Positions 19,393 through 30,000 are shown, counted from the stretch's first letter. The stretch is DNA of 64,000 nt from an uncultured Lachnospiraceae bacterium (GCA_947564645.1 CANOCU010000014.1:1-64000), one strand, 5' to 3'. The notes: generated by a model not told the origin, from the letters alone. A program made the numbers and translations.

Positions 19393-20307
19393 CTATTCGG
19401 TTTCTTTCGGGTTATAGCCGAAATTTTTCAACAGATAATCACTGTCCCGCCAGTCCTTCTTCACCTTCACCCACAGCTTCAGATTCACCTGGCATTCCAC
19501 CAGCTCCTCGATATCCGGCCTGGCCAGGGAACCGATCCGTTTAAGCATACTGCCCTGTTTGCCGATGATGATCCCTTTGTGGGATTCCCGCTCACAGACA
19601 ATGGTCGCCTCGATATCCACGATGCGCTTGCGGAATTTCATCAGTTCGATCGTCACCGCAATGCCGTGCGGGATCTCATCCTCCAGGCACCGCAGCGCTT
19701 TCTCCCTGATCAGCTCCGCCACGATCTGCCGCATGGGCTGGTCCGTCACGGTATCCTCATCATAAAAAGGCTCTCCGTAAGGAAGGTACTTCATGATACA
19801 CTCGATCAACACCTCCATGCCGTCCTTCTTCAGTGCGGACACCGGCACGATCTCCGCAAAATCAAGCTGCTTCCGGTAAGCGTCTATAGAAGTAAGGATC
19901 CGCTCCTTCTGCACCGTGTCGATCTTATTGATCACTAAAATAACAGGTGTTCTCGTCTCCTTCAGCTGTTCGATGATATGCTGTTCTCCGGCGCCGATAT
20001 AGTCCGTCGGCTCCACCAGCCAGAGGATCACATCCACATCCGCCATGGTACGCTCTGCCACATTGACCATATAGTCGCCCAGCTTATTCTTCGCCTTATG
20101 GATTCCCGGCGTGTCCAGGAATACGATCTGCCCCTCCCGGGAAGTATAGACGGTCTGGATCTTGTTTCTGGTGGTCTGTGGTTTCTTCGACGTGATAGCG
20201 ATCTTCTGCCCGATCAATGCGTTCATCAACGTGGATTTTCCCACATTGGGTCTGCCGATCAGCGTGGCAAACCCGGATTTTTGCTGTCTGTCCTGATTCT
20301 CCTGCAT
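19393..20307 (-). CDS. era: GTPase Era
   Basis: Essential small-subunit assembly GTPase that binds 16S rRNA near the anti-Shine-Dalgarno. Start chosen at ATG 20307 (304 residues): the reading frame stays open further upstream but that part overlaps the preceding gene and has no resemblance to Era. G motifs: GRPNVGKST (G1), TTRNK (G2), DTPGI (G3), NKID (G4), SALKKDG (G5). The C-terminal KH domain contains ESHKGIIIGKQGSMLKRIG and RPDIEELVECQVNLKLWVKV. The ribosome binding site is not obvious: AAAGGGAG lies about 18 bases upstream. Confidence 0.95.
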   Translation of the reverse strand: MQENQDRQQKSGFATLIGRPNVGKSTLMNALIGQKIAITSKKPQTTRNKIQTVYTSREGQIVFLDTPGIHKAKNKLGDYMVNVAERTMADVDVILWLVEPTDYIGAGEQHIIEQLKETRTPVILVINKIDTVQKERILTSIDAYRKQLDFAEIVPVSALKKDGMEVLIECIMKYLPYGEPFYDEDTVTDQPMRQIVAELIREKALRCLEDEIPHGIAVTIELMKFRKRIVDIEATIVCERESHKGIIIGKQGSMLKRIGSLARPDIEELVECQVNLKLWVKVKKDWRDSDYLLKNFGYNPKETE

Positions 20308-20347
20308 AGATTTTACGTCCGTTTTCTCCCTTTTGTTTGTTCTGATG

Positions 20348-21523
20348 TTATCCTTTATCCGCAGTCGTTTTCTCTTTGCTCTGCCCTGTAGGATCAGTAT
20401 CCTGCTTCTTACTCTGGCCGTTCCCATTCCCGGCGCCCGGCGCATCAGGCGCAGTATCCGCATTCGGAACATAAGGCGCGTACGGATCATAAGGATTGTA
20501 CGAGGTATATTTCCTGCCATGCCCTCCGCTTTGCCGCGCCGTCCGTTTTGCCGCCCGCTTCGCCAGTACTTTAACAAAAATGCGCACGATGACAATAATA
20601 ATAACAATCGTTATTATCCAGACAAACAGGTAAGGAAGATTGATCACAAACCAGATCAGCGCATCCTGAATCCCGCTGCCGACGCCTTCCACGCTCTCTG
20701 AGAACCCTCTGCGGATCCGCTCGCCTGTAGACGCGCTCTCCGACGGAGAATAACGCTCCACCTCATCCACGCCCAGATAGACCGTACTGTAATCGATCTT
20801 ATTGTCAAAAGTACGCAGCTGCGCTTCCATACTCTCGATCTGGTAGCGCACCTCGGACAGACGGCTCTCGATGGCTATGATGTCCTCTACCGATTCCGCC
20901 CGCTCCATCAGTTCGAGCAGCCTGTCCTGCTCCGTGAGGAGCGCCTTCTTATGACTTTCCAGATCCACATACTGCAGCGTCACATCCGTCACACTCTCGG
21001 AACGGCTCGTCACATTGGTCTGTTCCCCGATCTCCTCCAGAAAGATTTCCAGATTCTGCCGCGGTACCCGCGCGGTGATACTGGCATAACGCAGGTATTT
21101 CGTGCCCTGATAGTCCTTAGCATATTGATTGCCCCTGCTGTAACTGGACATCTCCTCTATGTAACCGCCAAGCGCCGCCACTCTCTGCTCAATGGAAGGC
21201 AGCAGCGTATCGAACTGCTCCGTCTCCACATCCAGATTCACATTCTTGATCAGTTTCCGCTCGGAGACGGCCTGTTCGGTTACCTCAGGCCCCTCCTTGC
21301 CCTCCTGTGTCTCGATGATCTCTCCGGCTTCCTCCGCCACCGCCTCATTGTCATAGAATCCGCCTCCGGCATCGGCCGGCGCCGCCGTGTCCATGGTAGC
21401 CTCCTCATAGGCATACATGCCCTTGCTTCCCGCGCTGCCACAGCCGGACAGCGCTGCCATGATCAGGCATATCGCCAACGCCAGGCCGACAGATTGATGC
21501 CTGTCCCCTTTTCTCTTCTTCAT
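20348..21523 (-). CDS. DUF4349 lipoprotein
   Basis: A 391-residue protein. N-terminal signal with lipobox LSGC (Cys28), a low-complexity acidic linker, then the DUF4349 core from about 90: RKLIKNVNLDVETEQFD, a coiled-coil region (residues ~180-250, DLESHKKALLTEQDRLLELM) and a C-terminal membrane helix (LPYLFVWIITIVIIIVIVRIF, about 290-312) followed by a basic tail rich in Pro, Tyr and Asn. The family is widespread but its role is unknown. Good site GGGGAG before the ATG. It ends 40 bases before era and begins 17 bases after the protease gene. Confidence 0.85.
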   Translation of the reverse strand: MKKRKGDRHQSVGLALAICLIMAALSGCGSAGSKGMYAYEEATMDTAAPADAGGGFYDNEAVAEEAGEIIETQEGKEGPEVTEQAVSERKLIKNVNLDVETEQFDTLLPSIEQRVAALGGYIEEMSSYSRGNQYAKDYQGTKYLRYASITARVPRQNLEIFLEEIGEQTNVTSRSESVTDVTLQYVDLESHKKALLTEQDRLLELMERAESVEDIIAIESRLSEVRYQIESMEAQLRTFDNKIDYSTVYLGVDEVERYSPSESASTGERIRRGFSESVEGVGSGIQDALIWFVINLPYLFVWIITIVIIIVIVRIFVKVLAKRAAKRTARQSGGHGRKYTSYNPYDPYAPYVPNADTAPDAPGAGNGNGQSKKQDTDPTGQSKEKTTADKG

Positions 21524-21540
21524 AATCTCCCCTTCCCTTC

Positions 21541-24462
21541 CTAATGAAAGAGATATGCAATCTCCCCGAACCGCGCCGCATTCTCCTTGATCTTCTCCTC
21601 ATTGCCCACAACGCACAGACAGTCATCCTCCATAAAGGCCCGGATATAGGCCGCCAGACCCCGGATCGTATCCGCATCCGCTGTCAGCAGTTCGTCCCTG
21701 TTCTTCTGCACCTGCGCAAGATCATAATGGGTCATATAACCGGTCAGGGAATACATTCCCTTCGCCGACGGTGTGAGCGGCATATCCAATTCGCTCACCG
21801 CACCGATGATATACTGCGTCATCGTCCGCTCATCCGCCTCGAAATGCGCGATATAGTCCGCAGCCTTCTCATACACATCGATGGTCTTCTCCAGATTCGG
21901 ATCCCGGTAGGACACGAAGTAACTGTCTCCCGACTTGCCGAAATTGCACATACAGCCGTAAGCGCCGCCCTTCACGCGCACCTGCGTCCACAGATAATCA
22001 TAGCCCATCAGTACACGCAGCACACGCAGCGCACCGTTGTAGGGCAGGCCCTTTTTCTCGAAATTGCCTGCGCGGCACACGTACTGGATCTGAGCCGAGG
22101 ACATAAAGCCCTCGTTCTTCTTCACCGGTACCGGATCATATCCCGCCGTTTCCACAGGATCCGTATACAAACCGGCCTTAAACTTCTCAACCAGAGGTTC
22201 GATCCCTGTAAGCCCCTGTGGCTGTGCCGTATAGTCCACCAGAAGGTTCTCCGGACGGAAGATGCAGCGGACCACTCTTTGCAGATTGGCCGTCAATTCT
22301 TCTTTTCTTTCCTCAAATTCCTTCTCCAGCCCTTCCAACAGCCGGTAGAAGGGAATCCCGTTGACATGCTCCAATATCATCGCCGGCCTGGACTGATAGG
22401 CCATCGCCCTGCCTGCCGCCAGCGTATGTCCCGCCGACATCATGCCCGCCTGCTTACAGGAGCGCGCCTCCGCCACCAGCTCGAAGAGACGCTTCGCACT
22501 CGTGTAATCCGACTTCGTCAGGATCTCCTCTGCCAGCGCGAAAGCCTGCGGCAGGTTCTCATATAGCACCTTCACCTTCAGATCAAACGTGGCCGTATAC
22601 TTCTCCAGGTCTCTTACATCCGTGTAGGTGTTTACCGCCGGTGCGATACCGCCCGTCTGCAGATTGATCTCATTGTACAGTTCGCTGTAGCTGTAATGCT
22701 CCGTATCCACCAGGCCGAGAACCGTCTTAAGAATGCCCACATAGGGGAACAGCTCTTCCGGCACCTGCCTTAAATCAAACAGAAACCGCAGATATCCGAT
22801 CCCGTTCGTGTAGATATCATGGTACAGAAGCACCGTATCGCCGACTCTCTTCTCCTCGTTGGTGTAAGGCATGGCCTCCTTCTTCATATCCGCCCGGGAC
22901 AGCAGCGGGATCTTCTCCAGATCCTCCTTCGTGTCAGGCTCCTCCTGATACTGCACAAGCGCCGCCGTCTCCTGCACGATCCGCTCGATCTCCTCTTTGC
23001 TCATGGCGGCCTTACGCTTCGCCAGTTCCTCCGCCAGCGCCCTCTCCTTCCGGCCTGTCAGTCCCTTTACCGGCTTCACCGTCACCACGCTCTTGTGCGG
23101 ATTCCCGATCAGACAGGACCGGATCATCTCTTCATAATAAGAAGTCTCCACTTCCTGTTTCAGTTCCCGGTAGATGTCTAACAGTTCCACCTCCGCAAAA
23201 GGCCTGCTATCATCATACAGCCAGGTCTCCAGCATCTGCAGGCCGTACATAAGTCCCTTCGGATAAGAGCCGAAATCCGCTTCCCGGTACTTAAACTCGC
23301 TGCCATTCAGACTGGCCATCAGCGACTTCTTATCGATCCCCCGGTCTGCGATCTTTTGCAGAGTCTCCTCGATGATACGGATAAACTCCCCTTTCTGCTC
23401 CACATTGGCGTTCTTCGCGATCACGGAAAAGTAAGGCTGTTTCACGCCCGTATCGTACAGACAGCTTAAGTCCGTTCCTACGCCTGCGTCAAGCAACGCC
23501 TGCTTGACCGGTGCTCCCGGCATCGAGCAGAGTACGTCCGCCAGCGCCGCGAATCCGTTGCAGAACCTGGGATCCGGCAGTTCGCCCAGAGAAACATTGT
23601 AGGCCAGATAGCTGTTATCCTGTTCCGACTCGCTCTCCATGATCGAATACTCCCGCTCCACGTCTCTCATCTTTGTAAAGGCAGGCTCCGTCGCCAATGC
23701 AGAGTCCACCGCCAGTGCATCATATTTCGAGAGATATTCCTCGTCGATATACGCAAGCTTCTGAGCCATATCCATATTCCCGTACAGATAGATATAGCTG
23801 TTGGAGGGGTGATAATACCTTCCGTGAAAAGCCAGGAAGTCTTCATAGGTAAGCTCCGGGATCACATCCGGATCCCCGCCCGACTCCACCGCGTAGGCCG
23901 TATGCGGATACAGCGAATTCATGATCTCGCGCTCCAACACGTCGTCCGGTGAAGAGTAGGCGCCCTTCATCTCGCTGTAGACAACCCCGTTGATCGTCAG
24001 TTCGTCGTCCGCATCCTCCATCTCATAATGCCAGCCCTCCTGTCTGAAGATCTTCTCTTCCCGATAGATATTAGGATGCAGCACCGCATCCAGATAGACA
24101 TCCATCAGATTCTGAAAGTCCTTATCATTACAGCTGGCCACAGGATACACCGTCTTATCCGGATACGTCATGGCATTGAGGAAGGTGTTCAGAGAACCCT
24201 TGGCCAGTTCGATAAACGGATCCTTCACCGGGAACTTGTCCGACCCGCAAAGCACCGTATGCTCCACGATATGCGCCACCCCCGTGCTGTCCTTAGGCGG
24301 CGTCCGGAAGCCGATATAAAAGACCTTGTTCTCATCATCATTCGACAAAAGCGCCACCCTGGCCCCCGTCTTATTATGTTTCAGCAAATATCCGATCGAA
24401 TTCAGATCTTTGATCTCCCGTTTCTCGATCACCGTATACGCCTGCAACTGTTCTATCTGCAT
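21541..24462 (-). CDS. M16C insulinase-family metalloprotease (presequence protease type)
   Basis: A 973-residue peptidase resembling PreP/Cym1, which form a clam-shell chamber degrading short peptides. The inverted zinc motif HIVEH gives His64, Glu67 and His68; the distal ligand region is GAYSSPDDVLEREIMNSLYP. The M16C-associated middle domain (about 450-720) and the C-terminal inactive M16 half, with VRVKGGAYGCMCNFGKSGDSYFVSYRDPNL, are present. No signal peptide, so cytosolic. An AAAGGAG lies 12 bases before the ATG, a little far. The probable role is turnover of peptides. Confidence 0.92.
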   Translation of the reverse strand: MQIEQLQAYTVIEKREIKDLNSIGYLLKHNKTGARVALLSNDDENKVFYIGFRTPPKDSTGVAHIVEHTVLCGSDKFPVKDPFIELAKGSLNTFLNAMTYPDKTVYPVASCNDKDFQNLMDVYLDAVLHPNIYREEKIFRQEGWHYEMEDADDELTINGVVYSEMKGAYSSPDDVLEREIMNSLYPHTAYAVESGGDPDVIPELTYEDFLAFHGRYYHPSNSYIYLYGNMDMAQKLAYIDEEYLSKYDALAVDSALATEPAFTKMRDVEREYSIMESESEQDNSYLAYNVSLGELPDPRFCNGFAALADVLCSMPGAPVKQALLDAGVGTDLSCLYDTGVKQPYFSVIAKNANVEQKGEFIRIIEETLQKIADRGIDKKSLMASLNGSEFKYREADFGSYPKGLMYGLQMLETWLYDDSRPFAEVELLDIYRELKQEVETSYYEEMIRSCLIGNPHKSVVTVKPVKGLTGRKERALAEELAKRKAAMSKEEIERIVQETAALVQYQEEPDTKEDLEKIPLLSRADMKKEAMPYTNEEKRVGDTVLLYHDIYTNGIGYLRFLFDLRQVPEELFPYVGILKTVLGLVDTEHYSYSELYNEINLQTGGIAPAVNTYTDVRDLEKYTATFDLKVKVLYENLPQAFALAEEILTKSDYTSAKRLFELVAEARSCKQAGMMSAGHTLAAGRAMAYQSRPAMILEHVNGIPFYRLLEGLEKEFEERKEELTANLQRVVRCIFRPENLLVDYTAQPQGLTGIEPLVEKFKAGLYTDPVETAGYDPVPVKKNEGFMSSAQIQYVCRAGNFEKKGLPYNGALRVLRVLMGYDYLWTQVRVKGGAYGCMCNFGKSGDSYFVSYRDPNLEKTIDVYEKAADYIAHFEADERTMTQYIIGAVSELDMPLTPSAKGMYSLTGYMTHYDLAQVQKNRDELLTADADTIRGLAAYIRAFMEDDCLCVVGNEEKIKENAARFGEIAYLFH

Positions 24463-24534
24463 AATCTGTATAAACTCCTTTCATCCATGTCTTTCACTGC
24501 ATCAATAGATATAGTATACCACCCAACCCAAGAC

Positions 24535-24957
24535 TCAGACACTGAATGTCATGATGCCCAGCTTCGACAGCACCAGTTCCTGCACCACAACGCCATACTT
24601 TTTCTTCTGCGCCAGATTCATCTTCACAAACTCCTCCAGCTTCATCACCTTACTCACATACCGCACGCTGCTCTTGCCGGTCAGCCGCCTCTTCTCCTCT
24701 AACATACTGACCTTGACCCGGGCCTTAAGCTGCAGATAGGTCTTATAGGAAAACTGCTCCGGCGTCATATAATACAGCTGGCTCTCCAGTGTCGTCTCCG
24801 GGTCGGTATCTTTGAGAATATAGTGCTCCACGATACTCTTATACTTAAAGGTGACCATCTCATCCTGCAGGATCTCCGCATAGCTGTACTTCGCTCCCAG
24901 ATACAAAGATCCCGTATCCTGCATAAAATATTTAAAATCTCTGTTTGCCTGTTCCAC
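24535..24957 (-). CDS. Conserved-looking hypothetical protein
   Basis: A 140-residue soluble, mostly helical protein (EQANRDFKYFMQDTGSLYLG at the N-terminus; basic coiled stretch KARVKVSMLEEKRRLTGK in the middle). I do not recognise a domain. It lies between the sigma-like gene and the M16C protease with 72-73-base gaps on the same strand, and its codon use resembles its neighbours, so it is probably a real gene of the same transcript. Confidence 0.6.
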   Translation of the reverse strand: MEQANRDFKYFMQDTGSLYLGAKYSYAEILQDEMVTFKYKSIVEHYILKDTDPETTLESQLYYMTPEQFSYKTYLQLKARVKVSMLEEKRRLTGKSSVRYVSKVMKLEEFVKMNLAQKKKYGVVVQELVLSKLGIMTFSV

Positions 24958-25030
24958 TGGCCGTACCGTCCTTTATCCCGGGCTTCTCTGCCAGACCGCA
25001 TCGGCTGACCGTTCCGCCTCTTCTCTCTTC

Positions 25031-25774
25031 TTAATGGATCAGCGCTTCGATCTTATCCCCGCTCATGCGGATGGCGTCCTCGATCATTCGCCTGCTAAGC
25101 CCCGACTCCTGCATCACTTCCTCGACCGTCACCTTCCGGTGCAGTTCCGCATACAGTTCATTGGCCGCCTTCGCCACTTTATTGACTTTATCCAGGATCC
25201 GCTGATCTTTCTTCGCTTCTTGTGCACTCTCCGCAATGTATTCTTCCATGGCGTCCATGATCATCTTACCCAGCATTCCCTGGGCTTCCGAGGCATGTTC
25301 CAGAGCGCCCAGCATCGTAACGCCCATGGCCACCGCCACATTCCCCTCGCCGATCAGATCCTCCAGGAATACCCCCTGCCCCGCATAGAGCTTCGCGATC
25401 TGTGCCACCTCCGGCAGATACAGCTCCGTCAGCCGGTTTCGCGCGTCCGTATCGCCGGCCATCGCCGACAGGGTGATCGCCTCCCGCTCTCCCTCGGACA
25501 CCTGCGGCAGCTTCTGCAGTTCGTCCAGATAAGTGTCCAGGTAATCCTTCTCCTCCGGCGCCAGATATTCCTCCGGATCCACCGGCTCGCCGATCCCGAT
25601 CTTACGCTGGCGCAGATAGGCATACACCATATCCATCTGCTCCCCGCTTAAAGCAAGCGGCCCGAAGGCCTCCTCCACCTGCTCTTTCGAAATACAGTTC
25701 CCCTGTTCCTTCGCCGTCCTTCTGACCTGCTCCAGGGTTTTTGCAAATAAAATCTCTTTCTTCTCCGTATTCAC
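25031..25774 (-). CDS. Sigma-70-like protein lacking region 4
   Basis: A 247-residue protein built like the front part of a primary sigma factor. Region 1.1-like: residues ~8-62. Region 1.2-like: ~78-113 (LDTYLDELQKLPQVSEGERE). Region 2.1-2.2: ~112-158, including FLEDLIGEGNVAVAMGV, the core-binding signature. Regions 2.3/2.4 (~159-185) lack the aromatic and basic residues needed to melt and read a -10. Region 3-like: ~190-240 (VNKVAKAANELYAEL, TVEEVMQESGLSRRMIEDA). Region 4 is absent. It could bind core polymerase without promoter recognition, or be an anti- or co-sigma. The function is unknown. Confidence 0.75.
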   Translation of the reverse strand: MNTEKKEILFAKTLEQVRRTAKEQGNCISKEQVEEAFGPLALSGEQMDMVYAYLRQRKIGIGEPVDPEEYLAPEEKDYLDTYLDELQKLPQVSEGEREAITLSAMAGDTDARNRLTELYLPEVAQIAKLYAGQGVFLEDLIGEGNVAVAMGVTMLGALEHASEAQGMLGKMIMDAMEEYIAESAQEAKKDQRILDKVNKVAKAANELYAELHRKVTVEEVMQESGLSRRMIEDAIRMSGDKIEALIH

Positions 25775-25815
25775 GCCTCTACCATGATCCTTTATATAAA
25801 TTGTCTCTTCCTTAC

Positions 25816-26685
25816 CTATTGTCTGCGGATATGCGTATGGGTATACAAATGCTCCTCGCAGTATTCATAATTCCCGTCGCACTTCGAGCAGAACCGAAAC
25901 TGCAGATCCGGACTGTCCACCTCGGTCCGGCCGCAGATCGCGCATTTATGTTTGGTAATGCCCGTGCTGCGCTTCACGTCCCGCTTAAACTCATGCCGCC
26001 TGTGGATCTGCTTCGGATTCAGATGCATCATATTCCGGGAAGTCACAAAAAAGACCGCAAAATTAAGCAGTGACGCGCCGATCGCAAATTTGTGTTCCAC
26101 TCCCGGCGACATAAAATCAAACAACAGCATGACCGCGTAAGCGACGCCCATCCATTTTACTTTCACCGGTATGATGAACATCAGCAGTACCTGTACATCC
26201 GGAAAAGTCGCCGCAAAAGCCAGGAAAATCGACATATTGATATAGTAAGTGCTGAAAAACAAAGACGCGTATTGGAAATACGGCGCCGCGCCTCCTGCAA
26301 GCTCCGCACCGTTAAACAGATAACGGAATCCCATCAGAAGAAAGCTGCCTGCAATGGTGAACAGCATCCCCTGAAATAAATACACGTTATAGCGATATGT
26401 TCCCCATGTCCGCTCCAGGGTCGTTCCGATCGAACAGTAGAAATACAGCATGATGACCGTGAGAAATATGTTGCCGCTCGACGGCGGGATCAGGATCCAT
26501 GTAAAAAGCCGCCATACCTGCCCGTGCAGGACCGCATAAGGATCTAACGTCAGGTACCCGTACAGCAGAACCTGCCCGCCAAACATCTGCAGAACATAGC
26601 CCACGGCATAGCACATCACCAGCACAAACGAAAGATTTCTGATCGCATATTTTCCGAATTTACGTTCAAAAGGGCTCATTTTCAT
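25816..26685 (-). CDS. Rhomboid-like membrane protein with C-terminal zinc ribbon
   Basis: A 289-residue protein with about six membrane helices. HGQVWRLFTWILIPPS, then GTTLERTWGTYRYNVYLFQG resemble the loop-1 region of rhomboid/derlin-like proteins, but no G-x-S-G catalytic serine is visible, so it is probably a pseudoprotease. The cytosolic tail (about 245-285) has C-x2-C, C-x2-C and a further Cys/His pair (CAICG, FCSKCDGNYEYCEEH), a zinc ribbon. A TTTACT-17-TAAAAT promoter precedes it. It ends 41 bases before the sigma-like gene, so the two may be functionally linked. Confidence 0.75.
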   Translation of the reverse strand: MKMSPFERKFGKYAIRNLSFVLVMCYAVGYVLQMFGGQVLLYGYLTLDPYAVLHGQVWRLFTWILIPPSSGNIFLTVIMLYFYCSIGTTLERTWGTYRYNVYLFQGMLFTIAGSFLLMGFRYLFNGAELAGGAAPYFQYASLFFSTYYINMSIFLAFAATFPDVQVLLMFIIPVKVKWMGVAYAVMLLFDFMSPGVEHKFAIGASLLNFAVFFVTSRNMMHLNPKQIHRRHEFKRDVKRSTGITKHKCAICGRTEVDSPDLQFRFCSKCDGNYEYCEEHLYTHTHIRRQ

Positions 26686-26730
26686 TTTACTCCACGCCTT
26701 TCAAGTATTTTCATCTTTAAAATTGAATAT

Positions 26731-26759
26731 ATTTTATCACCCCTTTATTTAAAAGTAAA
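26731..26759 (-). promoter_or_regulatory. Putative promoter of the rhomboid-like/sigma-like operon
   Basis: Minus strand -35 TTTACT (26754-26759), 17-base spacer, -10 TAAAAT (26731-26736), about 40 bases before the coding start. Moderately good match to sigma-A. Confidence 0.5.
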
Positions 26760-26843
26760 CGATATGGCCTTCAAAAATACGGAAGTCATAAAAATTTTAT
26801 AAATACATCCTGAAATCTTAACACTTTACCAACAATTAGCCGA

Positions 26844-26872
26844 TTGCTTTTTGCATAACGGTGTCGTATAAT
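26844..26872 (+). promoter_or_regulatory. Sigma-A promoter of the activase-type gene
   Basis: -35 TTGCTT (26844-26849), 17-base spacer, perfect -10 TATAAT (26867-26872). Transcription would start near 26879, inside the palindrome that follows. The rest of the 311-base gap (26686-26996) holds the divergent promoter at 26731 and no further gene. Confidence 0.7.
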
Positions 26873-26877
26873 GACAG

Positions 26878-26894
26878 AGTCTGTCAGACAGACT
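26878..26894. promoter_or_regulatory. Operator-like perfect palindrome
   Basis: AGTCTGTC-A-GACAGACT, eight-bp perfect arms around one central base, beginning five bases after the -10 and covering about +1 to +16. Position and symmetry are those of a dimeric repressor site (TetR or MarR size). No regulator gene is adjacent. Confidence 0.6.
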
Positions 26895-27008
26895 TCCTAT
26901 TATAATGTATCTGTATACCATCCGTGAACAGAAGAATACGCATGTGTTCCTTTCCTCACCGACGGTACAGATCACAGAGAAAAAGACAGAGAAGGAGTGA
27001 TATCTGAA

Positions 27009-30000
27009 ATGAGTCAGATGCAGTATACCCTTGGCATTGATATCGGATCAACGACCGTGAAGATCGCCGTTCTAGGTCAAAAACAGCAAATACTCTTTTC
27101 CGACTATCAAAGACACTTTGCAAACATAAAAGAAACCCTTTCCGGCCTGCTGCAGCAGGCTTATGATAAGCTGGGCAATCTGTCCGTGCACCCGATGATC
27201 ACCGGTTCCGGCGGTCTGACCCTGGCCAACCACCTTGAGATTCCTTTTGTGCAGGAGGTGATCGCAGTCTCCACTTCCCTGCAGACCTTCGCTCCGGTCA
27301 CGGATGTGGCCATCGAGCTGGGCGGTGAGGATGCCAAAATCATCTATTTCGAGGGCGGCAATGTGGAACAGCGCATGAACGGAATCTGTGCCGGCGGCAC
27401 CGGTTCCTTCATTGACCAGATGGCCTCCCTGCTGCAGACGGATGCGCCGGGCCTCAACGAATACGCGAAAAATTACCACTCACTGTACACCATTGCGGCC
27501 AGATGCGGTGTGTTTGCCAAATCGGACATCCAGCCGCTGATCAACGAAGGAGCGACGAAGGAGGATCTGTCGGCTTCCATTTTCCAGGCAGTGGTGAACC
27601 AGACCATCAGCGGCTTAGCCTGCGGTAAGCCGATCCGCGGACATGTCGCTTTCCTGGGCGGACCCTTACATTTCCTGTCGGAGTTAAAGCAGTCCTTTAT
27701 CCGCACGCTGAAGCTGGACGAGGAACACATCATCGACCTGGACAACTCTCATCTGTTCGCCGCCATCGGTTCTGCCCTGAACGCCAAAGAGGACGTGTCC
27801 TACACGATGGAGGAGCTGACAGGCAAGCTTTCCTCCGATATCAGGATGGAATTCGAGGTGGAGCGCATGGAACCTCTCTTTGCCTCCGCCGAAGAATATG
27901 AGACCTTCCGCAGCAGACATGCGGCGCATCATGTGACGACGTCCGACCTGTCCACCTACAAAGGTAACTGTTTTTTGGGGATCGACGCCGGCTCCACTAC
28001 GACCAAGGTGGCCCTGGTGGGCGAAGACGGCTCCCTGCTCTATTCTTTTTACAGCAGCAACGACGGCAGCCCGTTGAAGACGGCCATCCGTTCCCTGAAA
28101 GAGATCCACGCCCTTCTGCCGGAGGGTGTTAACATCGTGCGCTCCTGCTCCACCGGTTACGGCGAAGCGCTGATGAAAGCCGCTTTTCTGTTGGATGACG
28201 GCGAGGTGGAGACGGTGGCCCACTACTTCGCCGCCGCCTTCTTTGATCCGCAGGTGGACTGCATCCTGGATATCGGCGGACAGGACATGAAATGCATTAA
28301 GATCAAAAACCAGACCGTGGACAGCGTGCAGTTAAACGAAGCCTGCTCGTCCGGCTGCGGTTCCTTTATCGAGACCTTTGCCAAATCCTTAAATTACGGC
28401 GTCGATGAGTTCGCCAGGGCGGCGCTTTTTGCCGAGCATCCCATCGACCTTGGTACCCGCTGTACCGTCTTTATGAATTCCAAGGTGAAGCAGGCCCAGA
28501 AGGAAGGCGCATCCGTCTCCGATATCTCCGCCGGTCTCGCCTATTCCGTGATCAAGAACGCCCTCTTTAAGGTGATCAAGGTATCCGATGCCTCGGAACT
28601 GGGCCGCAATATCGTCGTCCAGGGCGGCACTTTCTACAATGATGCGGTGCTGCGCAGCTTCGAAAAAATCGCAAACTGTGAAGCCATCCGGCCCGATATC
28701 GCCGGGATCATGGGCGCTTTCGGCTCCGCACTGATCGCCAGACAGCGCTACAAAGAGGGCATGAAGACTTCCATGCTCAATATCGAGCAGATCACGAACC
28801 TGCAGTTCGAGACAAGCATGGCCAAGTGTAAGGGCTGTACCAACAACTGTCGCCTCACCATCAACAAGTTCACGGGCGGACGCCAGTATATTTCCGGCAA
28901 CCGCTGCGAGCGCGGTCTGGGTAAGACCCGGAACGAGAACGGTATGCCGAACCTTTATGATTACAAGCTGAAACGGCTTTTTTCTTATGAACCGCTTTCT
29001 CCCGACAAGGCACCCCGGGGCACCGTGGGAATCCCGCGCGTTCTGAATATGTATGAGAACTATCCGTTCTGGTTCACCTTCTTCACGAAGCTGGGCTACC
29101 GGGTGGTGCTCTCCCCCAGTTCCAACCGCCGGATCTATGAGCTGGGCATCGAATCCATTCCCAGTGAATCGGAATGCTATCCGGCGAAGCTGGCCCATGG
29201 CCACGTGGCCTGGCTGATCAGCCAGAAGGTTGATTTCATCTTCTATCCCGCCCTCTTTTACGAGCGGGACGAGTTCCACGAGGCCAACAACCACTACAAC
29301 TGCCCGATCGTCACCTCCTACTCGGAGAATATCAAGAACAATGTGGACGAGATCGGCCGCGGCGAAGTCGTACTGCGCAACCCGTTCATGTCCTTTCAGT
29401 CCCTGCAGACCGTCACCTCCGCTCTGACCAGGGAGTTCCGGGAGCTGCCGGTCACCGCAGTGATGGATGCCGCCGAGGCGGCCTGGGAGGAACTGGCCCA
29501 TGCCAGACAGGATATGCGGGATAAGGGGGAAGAGGTTCTGCGCTTTATGGAAAAGAACCACAAACGCGGCATCGTCCTCGCCGGCAGGCCCTACCATATC
29601 GATCCGGAGATCAATCACGGTATTCCGGAGCTGATCAATTCCTACGACCTGGCCGTACTGACGGAAGATTCCATCTCCCATCTGGCGAAGCCCGAGCGGC
29701 CGCTGATCGTATCCGACCAGTGGATGTACCATTCCAGGCTGTACGCCGCCGCAAGCTATGTCAAGACAAGAGACGATCTGGACCTGATCCAGCTGAATTC
29801 CTTCGGCTGCGGCTTGGACGCCGTCACCACCGACCAGGTGAACGACATCCTGTCCGGCTCCGATAAGATCTACACCTGTCTCAAGATAGACGAAGTCAAT
29901 AATCTGGGCGCCGCCCGGATCCGTATTCGTTCCCTGCTCTCCGCCATTCAGGTCAGAGAACAGAAACACAAGGAGCGCACCGTCCGGTCCAGCGCCATCA

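Noticed and set aside
20308-20607. 100-residue N-terminal extension of Era
   Set aside because: It overlaps the end of the DUF4349 gene, is Arg-rich and is unlike any Era; the normal start is ATG 20307.
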